A stretch of DNA of 63,567 bases from NCBI GenBank assembly GCA_902800495.1, contig CADCET010000013.1, positions 1 through 63,567 on the forward strand, in the 5' to 3' direction. Below, piece after piece: positions 17,609 through 26,414 of the stretch (positions are counted from its first letter, which is position 1; each line of letters begins with the position of its first letter). The notes under the pieces are model-generated. The model ran no database searches and was not told the DNA's origin. It worked only from the letters and a program-made list of their open reading frames with translations. The DNA comes from an uncultured Prevotellaceae bacterium (GTDB lineage Bacteria; Bacteroidota; Bacteroidia; Bacteroidales; Bacteroidaceae). The translations under genes and the position numbers were made by a program.

Positions 17609-18703
17609 ATGAGGATATTGGAATTGTGTGCAAATTATCCTGGGCCAAGGGAGAAAGCCGCACTTAGTTATGTGAAAACTCGTAATCATTATTATCGGGA
17701 TCTCGGCATTTCCGATATAACGGTTCTCAATTTCACCGTCAAAGGGGATAATTACATAGAAGATGGTTTTAAAGTCATCTCATTAGCTGAGTATAGAAGA
17801 AAATATACGTCAGTATGCTTTGATCTGTTGGTCTGTCATGCTCCTAATCTGAGAAATCATTATCTGTTTCTCAGAAAATTCCATCAGAATTTTAAAAAGA
17901 TTATTTTTTTCTTTCATGGTCATGAGGTGCTGAGCATTAATAAGGAGTATCCTAAACCATATTCTTATATGAAAACCCAAGGTTTAAGTAGATATATCAG
18001 TCCGTATTATGACTATATAAAGTTTAGGGTATGGAAAAAGTATTTTCAAAAACAGACGGACAATGTAACGCTTGTTTTTGTCAGCAAGTGGATTGCAAAT
18101 AAATTTGAGGAGTATTTAGGACTTTCGCTAAATAGTCTTTCAGCTAAACATTATATTATACAGAATGGAATCTCAAGACGGTTTGAAAATGAGAGTTATG
18201 ATGTGAAAGGAAACAAAGAGTATGATTTTATTACGATACGTTCAAACCTTGACGATTCTAAATATGCGATAGATGTTGTAAATAATTTGGCGAATAGGCA
18301 TCCGCAGTATAAGTTCTTACTGGTGGGGAAAGGTCATTTTTTTGAGCATTATGCAAAAGCTGATAATATAATCCGAATAGAAAGATTTATTACCCCAGAT
18401 GAGATGGTGGCTCTTTTGAATAAATCTCGCTATGGTTTGATGCCAACCAAGAATGATACACAGGGGATAATGGCATGTGAAATGGCGACATTTGGAATTC
18501 CATTGGTTACGTCTGATTTGGACGTATGTAAAATAGTCTTTGAAGGATTCAATAATGTTGCATTTATAAACAATGATAATAATGACACGGATTTGAATGT
18601 TATTATTAGTACATTGAGTCCGGCCAAGGATAAGAATGAAAAATTCTTTTTCAATAATACAATTGTAAAAGAAGTGTCATTGTTTAAGAAACTAAGTGAA
18701 TAA
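17609..18703 (+). CDS. Family 4-like glycosyltransferase
   Basis: The 364-residue protein has a GT-B layout. The C-terminal half contains the segment HPQYKFLLVGKGHFFEHY, then LMPTKNDTQGIMACEMATFGIP, which carries the usual GT4 EMAT glutamate region. The N-terminal half is divergent. I start it at ATG 17609 (MRILELCANYPGPREK), just after the preceding stop, rather than at the earlier in-frame codon inside the previous gene. The acceptor and donor are unknown. Confidence 0.82.
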   Translation: MRILELCANYPGPREKAALSYVKTRNHYYRDLGISDITVLNFTVKGDNYIEDGFKVISLAEYRRKYTSVCFDLLVCHAPNLRNHYLFLRKFHQNFKKIIFFFHGHEVLSINKEYPKPYSYMKTQGLSRYISPYYDYIKFRVWKKYFQKQTDNVTLVFVSKWIANKFEEYLGLSLNSLSAKHYIIQNGISRRFENESYDVKGNKEYDFITIRSNLDDSKYAIDVVNNLANRHPQYKFLLVGKGHFFEHYAKADNIIRIERFITPDEMVALLNKSRYGLMPTKNDTQGIMACEMATFGIPLVTSDLDVCKIVFEGFNNVAFINNDNNDTDLNVIISTLSPAKDKNEKFFFNNTIVKEVSLFKKLSE

Positions 18704-18722
18704 GTTTTTTTAGAATAGCCTG

Positions 18723-19949
18723 ATGAACATTCTGCTGATTAACCATTATGCAGGAAGTAAGGAGTATGGTATGGAATACCGTCCTTATTATCTTGCCCGT
18801 GAATGGGTAAGACAAGGACATCAGGTGACTATCGTTGCAGCATCTTTCTCTCACTTGCGGCAGAATAATCCGTCTATTTCTCATGACTATACGGAAGAAA
18901 CGATAGAGGGTGTCAGGTATGTTTGGATGAAGACACCTGAATATACCTCTTCCATATCCCGTATTATCAATATGATATCATTCGTTAGGAAGGTTTATAA
19001 ATATGCGAGACAGATGCTGCAAGATGTGAAACCGGACTTGGTGATTGCTTCTTCAACTTATCCGCTTGACAACTACCCTGCTTTTAAAATTGCCAAGATG
19101 GCGAATGCAAAGTATACTTACGAGGTACATGATATCTGGCCATTATCTCCTATGCTTATTGGCGGTTATGGCAAGTGGCATCCTTTCATCATGGTCATGC
19201 AATGGGCTGAGGATTTTGCTTATAGGCATGTCGATAAAGTCATATCTTTGCTTTGGAATGCTGAGGGGCACATGAGGGAGCGAGGATTACAATCCGACAA
19301 ATTTGTCTGTGTCCCAAATGGATATTTCCCAGAAGAATGGACGGCAGATAAAGTTGACTTACCATTGCCGGCGGAACACCAGCATTGTTTTAATTTACAT
19401 AAAGATGAAATCATCGTAGGTTTTGCGGGTGGCTTTGCTGCTTCTGGTGCAGTGACTACGCTGGTAAAGGCGGCTGTGGAGCTGAAAGATCGTATAGGCC
19501 TATTTTTTGTATTGGTAGGAAAAGGCCCTGAGCAGGCTCAATATGAGCAGATTGTTAAGGAACATCATCTAACAAATGTGTCCTTCCTTCCTTCTGTTCC
19601 TAAAAAACTGATTCCTGCTATCATCAAACACTTTGACATTGCCTATTTAGGTGGTGTTCACTCAGAGTTGCACAAATATGGAACATCATACAATAAGATG
19701 ACGGACTATATGTTGTCAGGAAAGCCCATTATCCAGGCTGTTGACGAACCAGGCTCCGTCGTTGAACGGATTAAGTGTGGTGTCAGGGTGGAGGCCGAGA
19801 ATGTCAAAGAGGTTGTAAAGGCCATTGAATCTCTATCCGGTTTGTCTATAGAGGAACGTGAAAAGATGGGCTTGAAGGGGAAAGAATATGTTGAGAAGAA
19901 TTTGCCGTGGAGCAAACTTGCAGAAGATTTCCTTAAGCCCTTTGTATGA
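18723..19949 (+). CDS. Family 4 glycosyltransferase, WbuB-like
   Basis: The 408-residue GT-B protein begins MNILLINHYAGSKEYGMEYR and contains YTYEVHDIWPLSPM and the donor-side segment FFVLVGKGPEQAQYEQIV. These features mark the WbuB/WcaC-like subgroup of capsule and O-antigen glycosyltransferases, many of which transfer N-acetyl-fucosamine type sugars. The assignment to that donor is only suggestive. The gene overlaps the next by 4 bp (ATGA). Confidence 0.88.
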   Translation: MNILLINHYAGSKEYGMEYRPYYLAREWVRQGHQVTIVAASFSHLRQNNPSISHDYTEETIEGVRYVWMKTPEYTSSISRIINMISFVRKVYKYARQMLQDVKPDLVIASSTYPLDNYPAFKIAKMANAKYTYEVHDIWPLSPMLIGGYGKWHPFIMVMQWAEDFAYRHVDKVISLLWNAEGHMRERGLQSDKFVCVPNGYFPEEWTADKVDLPLPAEHQHCFNLHKDEIIVGFAGGFAASGAVTTLVKAAVELKDRIGLFFVLVGKGPEQAQYEQIVKEHHLTNVSFLPSVPKKLIPAIIKHFDIAYLGGVHSELHKYGTSYNKMTDYMLSGKPIIQAVDEPGSVVERIKCGVRVEAENVKEVVKAIESLSGLSIEEREKMGLKGKEYVEKNLPWSKLAEDFLKPFV

Positions 19950-20965
19950 TGATGTTATCAGCTATCTGTCCTATTTATAATGAGGAGAAATATATAGGGC
20001 GATTCCTTGACTCTATACTCAGACAGGATTATCCAAAGACGGATATGGAAATACTGTTGGTTGACGGAATGAGTAGGGATAGAACCCGAGAAATCATCAG
20101 AACCTATATAGAAAAACGTTCATTTCTGAAACTGGTTGATAATCCTCAAAAGACGGCTCCTTATGCTATGAACACTGGCATCAAAAATGCGATAGGTGAT
20201 ATTATCGTCAGATTGGATGTTCATGCAGAATATCCCGAGGATTATTTCACTAGACTCGTAGATAATTTGGGGAAGCTGGAAGGTGCTGAGAATGTCGGGG
20301 GTGTATGTGTCACCCTTCCTGGTGGCCATTCTGTAACAGCTATAGCAATTGCTGAGTGTTTGAGCAATCCTTTTGGTATGGGCAACAGCTATTTCAGAAT
20401 TGGAACAGACAAGGTGAAGCGTGTCGACACCGTGCCATTTGGATGCTTCCGCAGGTCGCTCTTTGATAGAATTGGACTGTATGATACCGATATGACTCGT
20501 AATCAGGACGATGAACTGAATGGCAGAATCAATAAAAGTGGTGGAAAGATATACCTGCTTCCTGATGTCAGAATCAAATACTATGCACGCGACACAGTGC
20601 CAAAAGTCAGAAATATGTTTTACCAGTACGGATTGTATAAACCGTTGGTGAATAAGAAAGTTGGAACACCAGTTACAATAAGACAATTCGCACCTGTCGT
20701 TTTTTTGTCAGGTCTTATGTTCGGATTTTTATTGTCAATCCTTTTCCCTGTATTTTGGCCGTTTTATTTTGGCACCATCTGTTTGTATGCTGTGATAGGA
20801 TTTGCGGAGGGTTGTAAAAGTGCTAAAAAAACAGGGCGTATGGCTTTGGCTTCGTTAATGCCATATGTTTTCCTTAATATTCATCTCAGCTATGGCTACG
20901 GTTATCTGAAAGGAATATATTATGTTTTGTTCCATCGCAGATTTGATGTGAAAGTAAGTCGGTAG
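19946..20965 (+). CDS. Family 2 glycosyltransferase with C-terminal membrane helices (ExoA-like)
   Basis: The 339-residue protein opens with LSAICPIYNEEKYIGRFLDS and has the GDIIVRLDVHAEYPEDYF metal-binding motif and the TRNQDDELNGRINKSGGK motif. Two or three hydrophobic segments near residues 250 to 295 anchor it in the membrane. This arrangement resembles succinoglycan ExoA. Three consecutive ATG codons open the gene; the first, at 19946, overlaps the previous stop. Confidence 0.87.
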   Translation: MMMLSAICPIYNEEKYIGRFLDSILRQDYPKTDMEILLVDGMSRDRTREIIRTYIEKRSFLKLVDNPQKTAPYAMNTGIKNAIGDIIVRLDVHAEYPEDYFTRLVDNLGKLEGAENVGGVCVTLPGGHSVTAIAIAECLSNPFGMGNSYFRIGTDKVKRVDTVPFGCFRRSLFDRIGLYDTDMTRNQDDELNGRINKSGGKIYLLPDVRIKYYARDTVPKVRNMFYQYGLYKPLVNKKVGTPVTIRQFAPVVFLSGLMFGFLLSILFPVFWPFYFGTICLYAVIGFAEGCKSAKKTGRMALASLMPYVFLNIHLSYGYGYLKGIYYVLFHRRFDVKVSR

Positions 20966-20973
20966 AAGCTTAT

Positions 20974-22038
20974 ATGTATAAGACTTTATTAAGAGTTCTT
21001 GGATGTGCATTGTGGAAAACCTCTTTTCAAGGCTCCATTTCTGCTCAATCTTTCATACAAATACTTTCTTTAGCAAAAGATCAAACGGTTTTGTCACTCG
21101 TTTTTGATGTCCTGAAGAATGCGAATCTTGATGGGAAGATTGATAAGAAATTGATTCTTAAAATTATCAAACTGACCGAACGAACAAAAATTCAGAATAG
21201 TAAAATTGACAAAGAATTATTAGATTTTTCTCTGTGTTGTCAGAAGACGGGTTTGATGTGTTTAGTCGTAAAAGGCCAGACGATAGGTTGGCTTTATTCT
21301 AATCCAGCTTTAAGGACTTCTGGAGATATTGATTTCCTTGTGCCTGAAATTTCACCACACTTGTTTGAAGTGTTCCCAAATGTTGAATTTCCAGTAATAA
21401 TGAAGGAGAAGGAATACGGTTTTAAGCATAATGGATTCATTTATGAGCTTCATACACGTCTCATTGATTTTGGTTGTAAAAAACACCAAATACTATGGGA
21501 AAACTTAATCAGTGAAGAATGGAGAAAAGATTTCTATGTGTCAATAAATGGAGAAATGGTAAGGACTCTGTCTCCGACGATAAATGCAGTTTATCTATTT
21601 CTTCATCTGTTTTTTCATCTTATTCGCGAGGGAGTTTCACTGCGTCAATTCTGTGATTGGGCTGTCATGTTGCATTATTATCGTAATGAGATCGATAGAA
21701 CTCTGTTAAATGATATCCTGAAACAGTTGGATATGATAAGAGGGTATAAATCTTTTGGATGTATACTTGTGGAAGAATTGGGAATGCCAGCCGAGGATTT
21801 CCCTATGTCATATTCTAATGATGACAGAAAGTGGAAAGTAAAGATATTATATGATATTTTTAAAGGTGGAAATTTTGGGAAACATAATCATAAAGCGAAA
21901 TCTGCATATGGATACAAAATTGAGACGTTTCGCTTAGCTGCAAGAAATAGTATTCGCTATTATAGGTTGGCACCATCAGAAATGTTTATGATGATTCCGA
22001 AGATGATAAAGATTAATCTAAGATTGTTAGTTAGATAA
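20974..22038 (+). CDS. Nucleotidyltransferase-fold protein in the polysaccharide locus (PF14907-like)
   Basis: The 354-residue protein contains CLVVKGQTIGWLYSNPALR followed by TSGDIDFLV, the short motif of the uncharacterised nucleotidyltransferase family (NTP_transf_5). A helical C-terminal half follows, with YLFLHLFFHLIREGVSLRQF. Relatives are common in polysaccharide and lasso-peptide clusters, but their reaction is unknown. It is the most AT-rich gene of the block. It begins 9 bp after the glycosyltransferase and ends 2 bp before the aminotransferase. Confidence 0.75.
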   Translation: MYKTLLRVLGCALWKTSFQGSISAQSFIQILSLAKDQTVLSLVFDVLKNANLDGKIDKKLILKIIKLTERTKIQNSKIDKELLDFSLCCQKTGLMCLVVKGQTIGWLYSNPALRTSGDIDFLVPEISPHLFEVFPNVEFPVIMKEKEYGFKHNGFIYELHTRLIDFGCKKHQILWENLISEEWRKDFYVSINGEMVRTLSPTINAVYLFLHLFFHLIREGVSLRQFCDWAVMLHYYRNEIDRTLLNDILKQLDMIRGYKSFGCILVEELGMPAEDFPMSYSNDDRKWKVKILYDIFKGGNFGKHNHKAKSAYGYKIETFRLAARNSIRYYRLAPSEMFMMIPKMIKINLRLLVR

Positions 22039-22039
22039 T

Positions 22040-23329
22040 ATGAAAGTACCTTTTTCTCCTCCTGACATGACGGAACAGGAGGTAAAAGAAGTGAGAGAGG
22101 CAATTCTCTCGGGATGGATTACCACTGGTCCGCGGACAAAAGAACTGGAACGTCAGATTTCCAAATTTGTTAATACGGAAACAACGGTATGTCTGAACTC
22201 GGCAACAGCAGCGATGGAGATGGCACTTCGTCTGCTTGGCGTGGGGCCAGGAGATGAGGTGATAGTTCCGGCATATACCTATACGGCTACAGCTTCGGTG
22301 ACACAGCATGTGGGAGCCAAGTTGGTGATGGTGGACTCGCAGAAAGATTCTGTTGAGATGGACTATGACAAGCTGTCAGAGGCTATCACGGAGCGGACAA
22401 AGGTTATCGTGCCGGTTGATATTGCAGGCATCGTGGCAGACTATGACCGGGTCTTCGAAATCGTAGAGGCAAAAAGGAGTTTGTTCAAACCAAGTAATGC
22501 CTTGCAGGATAAGATAGGTCGTATCATTGTATCTGCCGATTGTGCCCATTCGTTTGGTGCTAATCGCAAGGGTAAGATGGCGGGCTCTATCGCTGACTTT
22601 AGTTCATTTAGCTTCCACGCAGTGAAAAATTTTACGACGGCTGAAGGAGGCGCTCTGACATGGAACCTGACGTTTGGGGATGAGGAGGTTAACCTTAACG
22701 ATAACCTTGACTTTTTCCCGACGGTGCCAAAGAAGGAAGGCGAGACTTGGAATGAATTGCTGTATCGTCTGTCACAGCTGTTTTCTCTTCATGGTCAGAA
22801 CAAAGACGCACTGGCAAAGACAAAGCTGGGGGCATGGGAGTATGACATCATTGGGCCTTGGTACAAGTGTAACATGACAGATGTCATGGCGGCTATGGGA
22901 TTGGTACAGATGGAACGTTATCCGAAGCTGTTGGAGCGTAGGCATCAAATCGTTGAGCGTTATAACGCTGCGATGGATGACCTTAACGATAACCTTAACT
23001 ATAACAAGAAGGTTGTTTATCTCAACCATCGTGATGAAGATCATTGTAGTTCACACCATCTGTATTTAGTGCGCTTGCTTGGCAAGACTCGCGAGGAGGC
23101 CAATAAGGTGATTGAGCAGATGGCAGAACGTGGCATCGCGACGAACGTACACTACAAGCCGCTGCCGATGATGACGGCATACAAGGCTCTTGGATTCGAC
23201 ATCAAGGATTATCCTAACGCGTTCCACTTGTTTGAGAACGAGATAACACTGCCACTGAATACGAAGATGACGGACGAGATGGTGGCATATGTGATAGAGA
23301 ACTTCGTGGATATTGCTTCGAAATTATAA
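22040..23329 (+). CDS. DegT/DnrJ/EryC1/StrS aminotransferase
   Basis: The 429-residue PLP enzyme has the CLNSATAAMEMALRLLG start of the cofactor domain, the DCAHSFGANRKGKMAG motif and the PLP lysine in SFHAVKNFTTAEGGAL. It would aminate a nucleotide-linked keto sugar. An insertion near residues 215 to 255 lengthens it relative to many family members. Two similar nucleotide tracts (CCTTAACGATAACCTT at about 22692 and 22982) encode the NDNL segments. It is GC-richer than the preceding gene, marking the right edge of the AT-rich block. Confidence 0.9.
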   Translation: MKVPFSPPDMTEQEVKEVREAILSGWITTGPRTKELERQISKFVNTETTVCLNSATAAMEMALRLLGVGPGDEVIVPAYTYTATASVTQHVGAKLVMVDSQKDSVEMDYDKLSEAITERTKVIVPVDIAGIVADYDRVFEIVEAKRSLFKPSNALQDKIGRIIVSADCAHSFGANRKGKMAGSIADFSSFSFHAVKNFTTAEGGALTWNLTFGDEEVNLNDNLDFFPTVPKKEGETWNELLYRLSQLFSLHGQNKDALAKTKLGAWEYDIIGPWYKCNMTDVMAAMGLVQMERYPKLLERRHQIVERYNAAMDDLNDNLNYNKKVVYLNHRDEDHCSSHHLYLVRLLGKTREEANKVIEQMAERGIATNVHYKPLPMMTAYKALGFDIKDYPNAFHLFENEITLPLNTKMTDEMVAYVIENFVDIASKL

Positions 23330-23338
23330 AGGTTAAGG

Positions 23339-23926
23339 ATGATCCGGTTTTTCGATGTGATTTTTACTGCGGGGGGACTGATTGTACTGTCACCGTTGTT
23401 CCTTGTGCTCTATGTATTGATTAGACTGGAGAGCAAGGGTGGCGGATTTTATACTCAGGAACGTATAGGTAAGGATGGGGTGCCATTCAAACTGTACAAG
23501 TTTCGCTCTATGCGAGTAGGCTCTGACAAGAAGGGACTTATCACCGTGGGGGGACATGACCCACGTATTACAAAGACCGGTTACTTTATCCGCAAGTACA
23601 AGCTGGACGAACTGCCGCAGTTGTGGAATGTTTTGATTGGTGATATGAGCTTGGTAGGTCCCCGGCCTGAAGTGGAGAAGTATACCCGTCTTTATACGGA
23701 AGAGCAGCGAAAGGTGCTCAGCGTGCATCCAGGCATTACCGACTGGGCCTCGATTGAGTACGTGGATGAGAATGTCATATTGGGACAGGCGGAGGATCCT
23801 GACAAAGCATACATCGAACGGATAATGCCAGACAAGATTCGCTATAATATGAAGTGGATTAACAATCAGGGTATTGTCGAGTACTTCAAAATCATCTTCT
23901 GCACGTTCTTTAGGATAGCGAGGTGA
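23339..23926 (+). CDS. Initiating sugar-phosphate transferase (bacterial sugar transferase family)
   Basis: The 195-residue monotopic membrane protein has one N-terminal hydrophobic segment, then [40 protein letters not shown] and GPRPEVEKY. It is the short PglC/WcaJ-domain type that transfers a sugar phosphate to undecaprenyl phosphate and starts repeat-unit assembly. The DELPQ and PRPE motifs are intact. It lies 9 bp after the DegT gene. Confidence 0.92.
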   Translation: MIRFFDVIFTAGGLIVLSPLFLVLYVLIRLESKGGGFYTQERIGKDGVPFKLYKFRSMRVGSDKKGLITVGGHDPRITKTGYFIRKYKLDELPQLWNVLIGDMSLVGPRPEVEKYTRLYTEEQRKVLSVHPGITDWASIEYVDENVILGQAEDPDKAYIERIMPDKIRYNMKWINNQGIVEYFKIIFCTFFRIAR

Positions 23927-23927
23927 T

Positions 23928-24446
23928 ATGACAATACGGGAATATACCAGTTGTCTTCTTGAAAGTGTGCCGCAGGCGTTCTTTGAAGGTACAGCCAGCA
24001 TTCTGATTGTCTGTCTGGTTGTGTTCGTGGCTTTCAAAGGGTGGAGGCGAGGGGTGCGCTATACGGCTGTTGTCGCACTTGTTGAATATATCGCCTTGCT
24101 TTATGGCTCGACCGTCATCTTCAGGGAGGCTCGCGAGGAGCGAACGTATGACTTCTCTCCCTTTTGGAGCTATTTCGCCATTTCTGAAGGCAGGACGGAT
24201 CTCATCGCTGAGAATATCATGAATGCCGTCGTGTTTATTCCTGTCGGTTTCCTGCTAAGTGTCGGTTTCAAAAACCTGTCCTGGTGGATGGTGTTGCTTA
24301 TCGGCTGCTGCCTGTCGTTATCCATAGAGACGATGCAATTCCTGCTGATGAGGGGCTTTGCTGAGGTTGACGATGTGATGCATAATACATTAGGATGTAT
24401 GATAGGATATGGTGCGTATCGGTTGGTAGTTGGTATGCGCCGCTAA
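23928..24446 (+). CDS. VanZ-like family membrane protein
   Basis: The 172-residue protein has about four transmembrane helices and the VanZ-type motif NAVVFIPVGFLLSVGF followed by LSLSIETMQFLLMRGFAEVD. The family is named for a teicoplanin resistance protein, but its biochemical role is unknown. In Bacteroidales, VanZ-like genes often end polysaccharide loci. It begins one base after the transferase stop and closes this locus. Confidence 0.85.
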   Translation: MTIREYTSCLLESVPQAFFEGTASILIVCLVVFVAFKGWRRGVRYTAVVALVEYIALLYGSTVIFREAREERTYDFSPFWSYFAISEGRTDLIAENIMNAVVFIPVGFLLSVGFKNLSWWMVLLIGCCLSLSIETMQFLLMRGFAEVDDVMHNTLGCMIGYGAYRLVVGMRR

Positions 24447-24508
24447 ACTTCATTCATTTTTTTTTGTAAAAAAAGGGGGCAGAGCGTACGTAATTCATAA
24501 TTATTTTC

Positions 24509-24516
24509 TATCTTTG
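24509..24516 (+). promoter_or_regulatory. Promoter -7 element for the OmpA lipoprotein gene
   Basis: TATCTTTG matches TAnnTTTG and is followed by about 48 bases of leader before the ATG at 24565. It restarts transcription after the polysaccharide locus. Confidence 0.75.
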
Positions 24517-24564
24517 CACCCGAAAATGAGTCAATGACAAGTTTAACTTAAATAAAAACGCATT

Positions 24565-25266
24565 ATGAAAAGTATGAAGACTATGGTCATCGCCCTGTGC
24601 GCAGGTATCGTGATGACAGGATGTAACAATCTGGCTAAGGGTACGGCTATCGGTGCTGCCGGTGGTGCTGCTCTCGGTGCTATCGTTGGTAAGATTGCTG
24701 GTAACACGGTGGTTGGTGCTGCCGTCGGTACGGCTGTTGGTGCTGGTACAGGTGCCCTCATCGGCCGTCACATGGATAAGGTGAAAGCTCAGGCTCAGGC
24801 CGTTGAGAACGCTCAGGTGGAGTCGTACACCGACGCTAACGGTCTGCAGGGTGTGAAGGTTACCTTCGACTCTGGTATCCTCTTCGGTACTGGTAGCTCT
24901 ACGCTGCAGGCAGCTGCCAAGAACTCTCTGACCCAGTTTGCCAACAACGTGCTGAAGGTGAATACCGACTGCGACGTGGCTGTTCAGGGTTATACCGACA
25001 ATCAGGGATGGAAGAACTCTACCGCTGAGCAGAGCGCCCAGAAGAACATTAACCTCTCGCAGCAGCGCGCTCAGGCTGTGACGAGCTACCTGCTGTCGCT
25101 CGGTGTGAGCAGCAACCAGATTCGTTCGACCACCGGTTTCGGCGAGGCTAACCCTGTTGCAGACAACTCTACCGCTGCCGGTAAGGCTCAGAATCGCCGC
25201 GTTGAGGTGATCCTCTACGCCAGCGAGGCTATGATCAAGGCTGCTGAGGCTGGAACACTTCAGTAA
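24565..25266 (+). CDS. OmpA-domain lipoprotein with glycine zipper (YiaD-like)
   Basis: The 233-residue precursor has a lipobox (IVMTGC, Cys near residue 20), so it should be an acylated envelope lipoprotein. A glycine/alanine zipper (IGAAGGAALGAIVGKIAG and repeats) follows at residues 30 to 70. The C-terminal OmpA peptidoglycan-binding domain has GYTDNQG, LSQQRAQAVTSYL and AQNRRVEVIL. It would link the outer membrane to peptidoglycan. A tandem octamer array begins 6 bp after its stop. Confidence 0.93.
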   Translation: MKSMKTMVIALCAGIVMTGCNNLAKGTAIGAAGGAALGAIVGKIAGNTVVGAAVGTAVGAGTGALIGRHMDKVKAQAQAVENAQVESYTDANGLQGVKVTFDSGILFGTGSSTLQAAAKNSLTQFANNVLKVNTDCDVAVQGYTDNQGWKNSTAEQSAQKNINLSQQRAQAVTSYLLSLGVSSNQIRSTTGFGEANPVADNSTAAGKAQNRRVEVILYASEAMIKAAEAGTLQ

Positions 25267-25271
25267 GATTG

Positions 25272-25343
25272 ACAAGTTGACGAGTTGACAAGTTGACGAG
25301 TTGACAAGTTGACGAGTTGACGAGTTGACAAGTTGACAAGTTG
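25272..25343 (+). repeat. Tandem octamer array ACAAGTTG / ACGAGTTG, nine copies
   Basis: Nine consecutive 8-bp units alternate between ACAAGTTG and ACGAGTTG and then decay into AAAATTG and ACAATTG. The last unit runs into the TTG start codon of mtgA at 25362. Confidence 0.95.
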
Positions 25344-25361
25344 AAAATTGAAAATTGACAA

Positions 25362-26060
25362 TTGAAATTCTTTAAGAAACTGATACGTGGAATCGTGGTG
25401 GCATTCTTCGCCTCCACGATTCTTTCTGTTGTGGCGTTGCGATTTGTCCCCGTTTTCTTCACACCGCTGATGTTCATACGTTGTTACCAGCAGTTGAAGG
25501 AGGGTAGGGAGTTGCGACTGAGCCACCACTGGGTGTCTATCGACCGTATGTCGGCCGATATGCCCACCGCCGTCATTGCCTCTGAGGATGCCAACTTCCT
25601 GAGTCATCACGGTTTCGATTTCAAGGCCATTGAGCATGCAGCGAAACGAAATATGAAGCACCCCGAGAAACGCAAGTTGGGTGCATCGACCATTACGCAA
25701 CAGACGGCGAAGAACGTCTTTCTGTGGCCCGGCCGTTCGTGGGTCCGCAAGGGTTTTGAGGTCTATTTCACCGTGCTTATCGAGTTGGTGTGGTCAAAGG
25801 AACGTATTATGGAGGTCTATCTGAACTCCATCGAGACGGGCGAGGGTATCTATGGCGTCGAAGCCGTTAGTCGTGATAACTGGGGACTGTCGGCAGAGCA
25901 GCTGTCGAAGGCGCAGTGTGCGCTGATAGCCGTTACGCTGCCTAACCCCAGGAAGTTCTCGTCGAAGCATCCGAGTGCCTATATGCTGAAGCGCCAGAAG
26001 CGCATCATGCTGGAGATGAAGTTTGTGAAGTCCCTGCCAGAGTCTAAAGCTCAGAAATAA
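25362..26060 (+). CDS. mtgA: Monofunctional peptidoglycan transglycosylase
   Basis: The 232-residue GT51 enzyme has one N-terminal membrane helix and the family motifs ASEDANFLSHHGFDFKAIEH, with the catalytic glutamate in SEDANF, and GASTITQQTAKNVFLW, plus KERIMEVYLNSIETGEGIYG. It polymerises lipid II in the periplasm. The start is a TTG inside a repeat-derived tract, with no upstream ATG or Shine-Dalgarno sequence in frame. It overlaps folK tail-to-tail by 17 bp. Confidence 0.93.
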   Translation: MKFFKKLIRGIVVAFFASTILSVVALRFVPVFFTPLMFIRCYQQLKEGRELRLSHHWVSIDRMSADMPTAVIASEDANFLSHHGFDFKAIEHAAKRNMKHPEKRKLGASTITQQTAKNVFLWPGRSWVRKGFEVYFTVLIELVWSKERIMEVYLNSIETGEGIYGVEAVSRDNWGLSAEQLSKAQCALIAVTLPNPRKFSSKHPSAYMLKRQKRIMLEMKFVKSLPESKAQK

Positions 26061-26412
26061 GCGACTGGACGTAGGGGCGCTCCCAGTCGCGCAGATGACG
26101 GCGCTCGCCGTCGAATTCAAGAATGTCGAGGTCGATGGTCACGATGCCTAATCGCCGCTTGGCATCATTCCGGCCGAAACGGCGTTCTGTCTGTTTCAGC
26201 CATTCGTTCAGTTCATCCTCGTCTTTTTCCGTCATGCCTGTTGCCAACTGGTTCAGATAAGTGTCGCGCCGACAGGTGTTGACGGGTTCCGTCCATTGTT
26301 CGGACGTGAAGTGCAAGTCCTGAAGAACCTCTCCTAAGCACAGCCGTGCCCGGGAGAGGTTCTTTGATTGGAAGCGGTTCGAAGCTATCGACAGGATGAC
26401 TTGATGCTTCAT
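26044..26412 (-). CDS. folK: HPPK-family pyrophosphokinase, short form
   Basis: The 122-residue protein resembles 6-hydroxymethyl-7,8-dihydropterin pyrophosphokinase of folate synthesis, with the ATP-binding RRFGRNDAKRR segment and the metal-binding pair in TIDLDIL. Typical HPPK is about 160 residues. This copy lacks part of the C-terminal region, and the N-terminal LSIASNRFQSKNL segment deviates from the usual GSN motif (ASN here). It may be a divergent or partial enzyme. It sits 2 bp downstream of the malic enzyme gene. Confidence 0.75.
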   Translation of the reverse strand: MKHQVILSIASNRFQSKNLSRARLCLGEVLQDLHFTSEQWTEPVNTCRRDTYLNQLATGMTEKDEDELNEWLKQTERRFGRNDAKRRLGIVTIDLDILEFDGERRHLRDWERPYVQSLISEL

Positions 26413-26414
26413 GG

